From positions 3,648,173 to 3,712,172 of the forward strand of contig NW_006768765.1 in the NCBI RefSeq assembly GCF_000204055.1: 64,000 nt of DNA, read 5' to 3'. This DNA is from Melampsora larici-populina 98AG31. Taxonomy: Eukaryota; Basidiomycota; Pucciniomycetes; Pucciniales; Melampsoraceae. The position numbers and the translations under genes were made by a program. This document shows, piece after piece, positions 57,015 through 64,000 of this stretch. The notes beneath the pieces are model-generated. The model made no database searches and was not told the origin of the DNA. It worked only from the letters and a program-made list of their open reading frames with translations. Numbering within the stretch: position 1 is the first letter of the stretch; each line of letters starts with the position of its first letter.

Positions 57015-58671
57015 CCAATTTCCTCAGTGAACTGATGAGGAGAATTGGCGTGTTTGAGGCGTTAGTTCTATTTAAATGTGATACATTGATGATAAATTAA
57101 GTTAGGTTTGATATTCAGATTGTATTAGGTTTGAATTGTACAGACTTGGTTGTCGTGTTTGAAATGTTGATTGTAATCTGTCACTGTATTCTAACATCTG
57201 AGCCTTCACGTCAGTCGATGCTGGCGAAAGACTCACTACAGATTATGATTTTTTTAGGTATTTGCATGATGGAGATGCGTGCAAAAGTCAATCACTGTAA
57301 TCAGTTTCTTTATCGTGGATGAGCCAAGACACAAAGACAACTATGGAGCATACTTTTGTAGATTTCCGTTTGATATTCGCGGCCTTTCATCTGGGTTTCC
57401 AAAAGTACAGGGATATCTTACAGAAGTCGATTCACCAGGAGAAGTCGACGTCAGAAAATTATTTACCGCACTGTTACACTACAGCGGAATTCTACTTACT
57501 TTGTACCACGAGTCGCGCTCCGTAATGGATGAACTCGGCATTTGGATCCATCTGGTTGACTAAACCCTCTCTTTTGTCCCCATCGAAGCTTGTAAAAAAC
57601 TTCCTAACAGGGTCCTTCAAATCCTCTGCCGACCATGCTAAAAGACAAAGTATTCAGGCTATGAGTCTGAACCAACAACGCTGGTCCCGGACATTGCAAT
57701 GGCGTCTCACAATGTGCATGATCAAGATTTGTCAATTTGAAGTTATCCGCAAAATTGAACGCCCCGGTCAAAAAGGGAGATGTCATGAAAACAATAGCAA
57801 GAAGTGTAGTTGAGAAGCTGTTCATGATGAGATTTTTTGAATGTGGTCACAAAGAATGAGATGTTGTTCAGATGAGGACAACCAATGTTGAGCCAATGGA
57901 CGACTTCATTTTATAGTGGTGACTCAAGCTCATACAACACTCCATTCGATCTGACACTTGAAAGAAACATTACGAGTCGAAGCATTGCTTGACTGGTGCT
58001 TCCGACAGTCCATCAACGTTTTGAGACAATGATTAGGTATACTTTTTGCGGCGCCGATCGCTTCAGACTGCGATTTCTTATATAAATACTCAGAAGGTAT
58101 GTATCATTTATGTATGGGCAATTGCCATCATTGCCGGAGATTATGATTAATTGACTGGTAGATGGCGCTTGCGTTCCTTGCCATATGTGCCATAACAAAC
58201 TCTGACCTGTTTGCTCATGGGACCTTGCCTTTTTTTATCAGCGTGAGGTGCTTATATATATTTACAACACTGATCCTGAGGTATGTATGAAATGAGGCAG
58301 TGCATCTATCAACGAACAAAAAGGCACGAATTGAATACGACTTCCTTTACACCTTATTAATATCAGCCAGTTTAACGCAAGTCACAAACGATTGCGGGTC
58401 ACTTTCATCTCTGACCTTGACAAGTGTCACATAACAGCACCCGGAAGTCTTCGGATAAGCCGATCGAAATGACAGAGCCTTTGACCTTTGATTCCCTTGT
58501 TGAGACGCATCTCAAGAAATAGTGTATCTGTATATCTACTCGATAAGTGTGATATGACGGCACCGGAACGACTGGGATTGAAAAGCTATATCTCTCAAAC
58601 TTCGAGGTTAAGGGCCTAGATCTCATATCATAAAGGAGCTATAAGTCTGAAGCCGACTGGAAATATTGTAC

Positions 58672-59129
58672 GTACAGCCAATCCAACAAAGGTTGCAATT
58701 TTTTTAAAGAAAAGTCGCCGCCGCAGCAGCCAATACCAGGGCAAAGGAGCAAAAACCAAGTCAAAAGACTTTTCAATAAGATCATGGATCTTTTGAGATC
58801 CCAGATCTCCATCTCATTTCCATCAAAGCCACAATGCTACAAGCCACTCTCTCACTCTTGGGACCCAAACAATTCAAGCGCCACCAGATCCAAGATTACC
58901 TACCAGCTTGACCGAAGTTCAGAAAGGGTTCCTGCAAGACCAGCCTTGAGATTCCCTCCGGCCAGTCACCTTCAATTCTTTCTTCCTATAGGATTTCGAT
59001 TTCCAATAGTTCTACAATCAGTATCACAATTTTTGCTTTCACAAAAATTCTCATCCTTCCTTTGAATCACGATCCTCATATCTTTCTCTATACAAGTCAT
59101 GTCTCCAGAAGTCAATAATGTGCAAGGGT
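58672..59129. other. Unassigned stretch
   Basis: Open frames exist (for example 58784-59065), but no domain, splice logic or codon pattern supports a gene. It may be the 5' leader of the gene remnant that follows. Confidence 0.35.
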
Positions 59130-59604
59130 GAATGAATGGTAGTGAGTGTTTTATCTTTGCTTTGGCTCATTAGTTGTACTGATTTCCTCATCTCTCAGTC
59201 TTTGAAGACCCCCCTGTCTTACAAAATGGACCTGATGTGCCAGCTCGTCAGGCTGGTGGCATTTTGCTGGAACGTCCGGGAACTGCAGGCCGTACCCAAT
59301 TTGACCTAGCGCATGAAGCGACTGTACGGATTGCTTTCAAGAACAGTTTTGAGGAAACCAGAGAACAGCCACGTGTCCGTATAGGGGGGACAAAGAAGGC
59401 TCCCAAGAAGACAATCCAGACAGTTGATTCCCGACTTTAACAATGGATTGGGACATTCCATCAAGACCTGTGTTAACCCACCTATGAAGCACCGCCGTGT
59501 GTTCCAGTGGATCCAGGCCTGCGACTACGAGGAAGAGAATGCAAGGGTAGGTGCTCTCAGGAGTACTCTATGCTCACTGGTTGGGTAGAGGGTAAGGTTA
59601 AGGT

Positions 59605-60494
59605 TGTAACTTTTCTCTTTTATTTAAAATATGTAGTAGTTACAATCTGAAAAAATAAAGAGAGCAAGTAACAAGAAATGGAAGGACTAGCAGTCTGCTG
59701 GGATAAATCCTGGTAGACTCCAGCTAGATGACTGCTAAAAAGGAGATTGGAGATGTATTTATTAAATATAATAATTGGATGGAAGCTGGATCCAAGGCGT
59801 CCTTTCAACCTCCTAATGTAGCAAGGTGAAAAGTGATGTAGAGGTCACTACTCTGGTTGTTCTTAAAGTCACCAACTTGGGGTTATTCTTACGGTCACCA
59901 AGCTGGGTTCTTCTTAAGGTCACTAGCCTGGGGTTGTTCTTAAAGTCACCAACTTTGATAGATGTACTTAGGGGAAATAGAGGATCCAGAAGGAAGGAAT
60001 ACTAATTACTTCTTGTCAGGAAACTCTTCAAAGTAAAGAAGTGAATCGCTAGTCTGATTTCTATAAGACTCTTGATTTTATACTTCTGTATAACTTCAAA
60101 GTGGATCTTTAACAGTATAGTGTAGTAAACACTTGGGGGGAAATATCTGAAGGCTCAGAGAGGAGGGGTTTTTATACTCTCCTCTCTAACTAACTGTAGT
60201 GATATTTGTTACCATCACTACATTGGTTCAAGGTTAATCATTACTATATGTTAATGATTATTACTAGAAATGCTTGATTACATATACATGTTATGTATAA
60301 TATGTAATATAAGCATTTTGACCCTTGACACTGAGTTATGAGGTGTAAATGGTGTTTTATTACATATTACATGTTGTTTTAAGTGTACATGTATATGTAA
60401 TACATGTTTTGGTACATTGTATTACACTTTACATACAGTCTAAACTCAGTATGTACATGTAATTAATTTTATACATAATATTTTCAATGTTACA
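59605..60494. mobile_element. Possible solo LTR in an intron of the decayed SAM-like gene
   Basis: 890 bp beginning TGTAACTTTTC and ending CAATGTTACA (inverted TGTAAC/GTTACA termini with TG...CA ends). It contains a tandem array at 59846-59960 and an AT-rich right half. No convincing target duplication was found (AAGGT against AGTTA). Confidence 0.4.
59846..59960. repeat. Four tandem units of about 31 bp
   Basis: GGTTGTTCTTAAAGTCACCA-type units repeat four times with substitutions inside the LTR-like element. Confidence 0.75.
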
Positions 60495-60966
60495 AGTTAG
60501 TTTTGGGTACATGTATGTGTACTCAGGGCTGACAGAGAACAACAAGCCACTGGGCTTGCCTCCCCCTTGAGATGCCATTGCCTCTGTTGCTAGTGGTGCT
60601 GCTACCGGTACAGTCATTCATCACAATTACCACGGCAACCCAGGTGGTCCTGTGGCTGGTATGCCATTGTTTGGTGCTTCAGCCAACAAAAATCAACCAG
60701 TGGTAACTCCATCAAGGTTATCACCACCACCTGTTATCCCAGATGGCATAGATTTTGAAAGGTTCTTAGGCTTTGCTCAAATCGGACTGGATAAGGAGAA
60801 GTTTTGTGAGACTTTGACTGAAGAAGGTATCAATGACTTCTTACATTTGTTGGACTGTAGCACATACACAATCAAGGCCTTCCAAAAGTTGGGGATTCCA
60901 TTTGCGCAAGCTGAGGATCTTTGGAAGGTGGTTCCAAAATTCAATTATTACCTCAAATCTCTTTGA

Positions 60967-63900
60967 CCTAAAATTGAAACTTTTTTCTTCTTTATTTCAT
61001 TTGTCTCAGTTGTTCTTTGTGGTTGCGAAAAGATCAATATCTCACATCCCCAATCAAAAAACTGCTTCGTTTATTGTCACTTCTCAATGTTGATGTGATT
61101 GCAAGTACATCATAAGTTTATATCACCCAAAAAATACAATCCATTTGATTGTCTCTTATGTTTCTTCTGTATTTCATTTGTCTTGGTTATCCTTTGTGGT
61201 CTCAAACAGATTGGTATTGTACAACCCTCCCAAAAATTTGAGTTGTCTGTTTTTCCTGGCTCAACTTCTTTGTTGAAATGCCTTTATGATATTGTTGTTG
61301 TTACTCATCTTAAGCATCCTGCAAAAATGAAATAGTTGTCCCTTACGTCTGTTTTGTGTTGGGTTTGGGTACCTTCTGTAGGAATTTGACTAAAATGGAA
61401 AAACGCCTTTATAAAGGTGAACACAAAAAGCTTCAGCTTTCAAGTGTTGACAAGACACTGAGCTGAGATGACTAGAGCACAAAGCTCACAAACCTGACAA
61501 AGACAAGACAAATAAAACTGAGACAGTAACACATGAAAAAGAAATATAAGACCAGAATAAGAAAAAGAAAACGACCTTAGTAAACACGTGTAAAGTACTG
61601 TAAAAGAGAATACCTTACCTTCAGATAATTTCCTTCGACAAGAAGGGAAAATCATCTGAAGGCAAACAAAGGCTGGTATATAAGAGAAATTAGCAAATTA
61701 GCGGCGGCCGCCGCCATTCCATGTATAACCCAAACACATCACAATCCCACAAGCATGACAAAACCACAATTTTATACACATACATATATATAACACTTCA
61801 GTGGTGGGCACCACAATTGATAACCTCAACCTGACAGGATTTGTTTGCCACAGAGAAGTCACAAAATTGAGATACACTGTGAGATGCTTGCACATATTTG
61901 GTGAAAAGAGCACTTAAAAAGTGGTAAACACAGTGTAGCAAGTAGTTTGAAGTTCAATGTAATTGTTAATTAAAACTTGTACATGCCAAGGAATTAGAGA
62001 TTCCACCAAACATAAACTGTAATATTGTCCCAATCCAAACATCAAAGGGGCCTCAAGACTGAGTCTACTGACAGGATATGATTGTAATGAAAGTTTTCCA
62101 GGTGATTCTCAACATGCTCAACCCAAGCCTCAATCTATTCCAAGATCAGCCTATGACACATAGATATATATTTGCTTTTCCATGGGAAGCTATCTTGGTT
62201 CATCAAATAATTCCAATGGGATTTGTAAAAGTACCTTTCTTCCTCAACCACTATGCCTTTACCAGCATTGCACATGTGGGTATTACACAGTTTGGGAATG
62301 TGATTGACTTAGCTTTACTGACACTTTTCAAAGAGTATGTTCTTTCCCTCTATCCAGTTGCTTTGGGGTGTCCGCAAGAGTGTTCTGTAATCACCTCTGA
62401 TAGAAGGGTATTGTTGGTTTTAAAATTGCAGTGGCAATCAAAAAGATGAAATCAATCTAAACACTTCTCAGATCATCACAAACCAAAAGAGCCTGAACAG
62501 TGGGTATGAAAAAGATTGAGAAGATCTATTCATAAAAATTGTAAATGAACATCCAGATTTCAAAGTAGTCTCAACTGAATTGAAAATCATAACTTCTTGA
62601 TGTCTCTCAGCCATGAAATTATGGAGATGTGTACACTAAAAATGAATCACATCCTGTGGTAGTCTGTTGGTGCACACAGCAATCAGTTGAATAGATACAC
62701 TCAAATCAAACTTTCAGTCCAGTCAATACAAATGACCCAACCAACCAGAGATTTCTAATTTGGCTTTCAGTAAGGAAGTTGTATGAAATGCATCATCAAA
62801 TTTATTTAAGATGTGTAAAGATACTTCTTGTTTTAATTTAATCATTCCTGTTGAGATAGATCTTGATTTATGAATCTTTGCTGTTTTATATGATAAGTTA
62901 TTGATGTGAGATTGTACATAGTGATTGTGATATTTGTACTTCTGCCTATCAAAATTAGAAATCAAGTAATCAGATTAGAACTAAAAAAGATATCTGTAAC
63001 TTTGTTGATCTTGTGTTCAAAATTCTTTTTCTTTAAAATCCAACTAACAGATATGTCAAGAAAAGAGTGCAGTGGCTTCAAGTTTGGGATGTCTTATAGA
63101 GTTGAAGATACCAAAGATTGGCTTTCTATATGATCACATTTCCATTTGGGTACTTCAAGCGGATCACCACCAATTTTGAGAGAAGAAGGCACGGGTCTGA
63201 GCATTACACTTTTGTCCTTGCTTCATTCAACAATATGACTTATTGGAGATATTGTGATTTTTAGTCATTTGCTTAGCTTTGAAAATCTTTGTGTAGATTC
63301 TGCCTTGACTATCTTGACCCTACTATCAATGATTGATGGAAATGTTAAAAAAATTACAGTATGATTTCAGGGAAGAGATGAGCAAAATGGACATACTCAA
63401 TCAAGGGCCCTGTGAACATCAAAATGTTTTTCCTCAGGATCCCAAAACACCCATTCTATGATAAATATGTGAGTGTGTATCATAAAATCTCCTCAATGTG
63501 TTTGCAGATTGGATAATATCAGGATGATGATCATTTTTGAAGCTGAAATGAGCCATAACAAAAAAATGATCAGTGATTCTTTAACACACTGATTCATTGG
63601 AAAAAAGATAGATACTTGGTGTAACCTATTGCAATTTGATTACAGTGAGGAGTTGAAGATAAAGCATGAATATCTTCTGTAGTACAAGATTTCTTTAAAC
63701 CACAAGGAACTTTTAAGAATTGACCAAACTCTAGATTTGAGATGTTGAGAATTGATTGTCAGATGTATAGTAGTTTACTGACTTCAATTTTGTTATTGTG
63801 ATAAAGTGATCTGATATCATATTTGTTTTCATTTCAACTTTCAAGTACTAAAACAAATTTTAGATTGTCCAGATTCATTCACAGTGTCTTCATCAATCAC

Positions 63901-64000
63901 ATCCAATGTTGATTTGTTGACCAATCCAACATGAAGTCCTTTGAGTCTAAGTTGATCTACTGCGGTGCACTTGGGCATGTGCATTGGGGCACCCTAGCGA
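60967..64000. other. Unassigned right end of the window
   Basis: No gene, element or RNA supported. There is a NotI-like GC palindrome (GGCGGCGGCCGCCGCC, about 61701-61716). A 382-bp interval at 61357-61738 has LTR-like ends but no target duplication. The longest plus frame (62078-62449) has no recognisable domain or splice context. Confidence 0.4.

Larger units (their letters stand above)
45206..57196 (-). mobile_element. Ty1/Copia retrotransposon, itself split by a Gypsy element
   Basis: Target duplication TCTGA at 45201-45205 and 57197-57201. On the minus strand the LTR starts TGTTAGAATACAG and ends CTCTCA. The 3' LTR is 45206-45614 (409 bp). The 5' LTR is 57196-57020 plus 50678-50447 (409 bp once the Gypsy and its duplication are removed). 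The two differ at 3 positions. A purine tract (TTGAGGGGGCG) precedes the 3' LTR. Confidence 0.94.
50447..57196 (-). repeat. Copia 5' LTR, interrupted by the Gypsy insertion
   Basis: Two parts, 50447-50678 and 57020-57196, separated by the Gypsy element with CCAAT at both junctions. Confidence 0.92.
45076..57825 (-). pseudogene. Paralog of the small secreted protein, broken by a Copia insertion
   Basis: The 5' part (57825 down to 57202) has the same four-exon design as copy A. It has a signal peptide (MNSFSTTLLAIVFMTSPFLTGA), then SWSAEDLKDPVRKFFTSFD, QMDPNAEF and REYQTEIYK. The reading frame enters exon 4, reaches A-Q-M and is cut by the Copia element at TCTGA. On the other side (45200 down) it resumes in the same frame with FGKVNELKQ, SFKVFMDLIRNNGEIKIKRF and stops at 45076. 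That stop comes about 17 residues earlier than in copy A. All splice sites keep the frame, so the gene was probably intact until the insertion. Confidence 0.7.
44554..58671. repeat. Duplicated segment, copy B, split by nested retrotransposons
   Basis: Homologous to 29565-31725. The retrotransposon nest 45206-57196 divides it into 44554-45205 and 57197-58671, with TCTGA repeated at the junctions. Confidence 0.85.
59130..60966 (+). pseudogene. Decayed gene ending in a SAM-like domain
   Basis: A short first exon (ATG at about 59133) may splice at GTAGTG to 59200, giving a frame with GRTQFDLAHEATVRIAFKN and TKKAPKKTIQTVDSRL that ends at TAA 59438. Beyond it, shifted frames read QWIGTFHQDLC and VFQWIQACDYEEENAR (to about 59547), followed by a GTAGGT donor-like site. 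After an LTR-like insertion and an acceptor-like TACTCAG (about 60525), the frame from about 60577 reads a Gly/His/Pro-rich linker. It ends in IDFERFLGFAQIGLDKEKF through to a stop at 60966. That last 65-residue block aligns with the SAM-like end of the protein at 9452-10137. At least two stops and one frameshift make this a pseudogene. Confidence 0.5.

Noticed and set aside
61357..61738. Possible solo LTR (TGTTGGGTTTGGG...CCCAAACACA)
   Set aside because: LTR-like ends but no target duplication, no purine tract or internal remnant and no second copy in the window.
62078..62449. 123-codon open frame at the right end
   Set aside because: No domain, no neighbouring exon and amino-acid use typical of random AT-rich frames.

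Overview
The window is a transposon-dense stretch of a eukaryotic, fungal-type genome. Evidence: short GT-AG introns (about 50-85 nt) with CTAAC/CTGAC-like branch sites, whole Ty1/Copia and Ty3/Gypsy retrotransposons, a basidiomycete-style spliced DDE transposase, a Zn2Cys6 cluster, and a small secreted protein gene in two copies. A rust fungus (Pucciniales) is my best inference; no marker gene proves it. No rRNA, tRNA, CRISPR or bacterial feature was seen. A 100-base assembly gap lies at 27016-27115.

Layout. 1-2459: remnants (a decayed Gypsy gag-protease and a 383-bp CACTG MITE). 2460-28559: a region bounded by a 46-bp inverted repeat beginning CACTG. I read it as one very large CACTA-like DNA transposon. 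It carries a 12-exon DDE transposase (+), two minus-strand accessory genes (a SAM-like protein and a small gag-like protein), and a divergent 12-exon gene for a 565-aa disordered/helical protein (+). Reading frames hold across every proposed splice in the transposase, the SAM-like gene and the 565-aa gene. Three later insertions lie inside: an 816-bp fold-back CACTA MITE in a transposase exon, an 11.1-kb LTR retrotransposon four bases into an exon of the 565-aa gene, and a second 383-bp MITE on an intron branch point of that gene. The retrotransposon (10604-21731) carries an extra antisense, spliced gene with a complete Zn2Cys6 cysteine pattern between pol and its 3' LTR.

28560-45205: a segment encoding a 169-aa secreted protein (copy A, 29565-31725), degraded genes, a Copia deletion derivative, an 850-bp element with an 8-bp target duplication, two decayed chromoviruses arranged head to head around a lone LTR, and the start of copy B of the secreted-protein segment. 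45206-57196: a Copia element inserted in the last exon of copy B; a Gypsy element (50679-57014) is in turn inserted in the Copia 5' LTR. Both insertions have exact 5-bp target duplications. 57197-64000: the rest of copy B, a decayed gene ending in a second SAM-like domain and interrupted by an LTR-like insertion, then about 3 kb with nothing recognisable.

How it fits together: the accessory genes between 8.5 and 24.4 kb sit as a compact divergent cluster next to the transposase and inside the same inverted repeats, which suggests one mobile unit later broken by younger elements. Exon-intron calls, superfamily assignments and the unit's boundaries come from reading alone.
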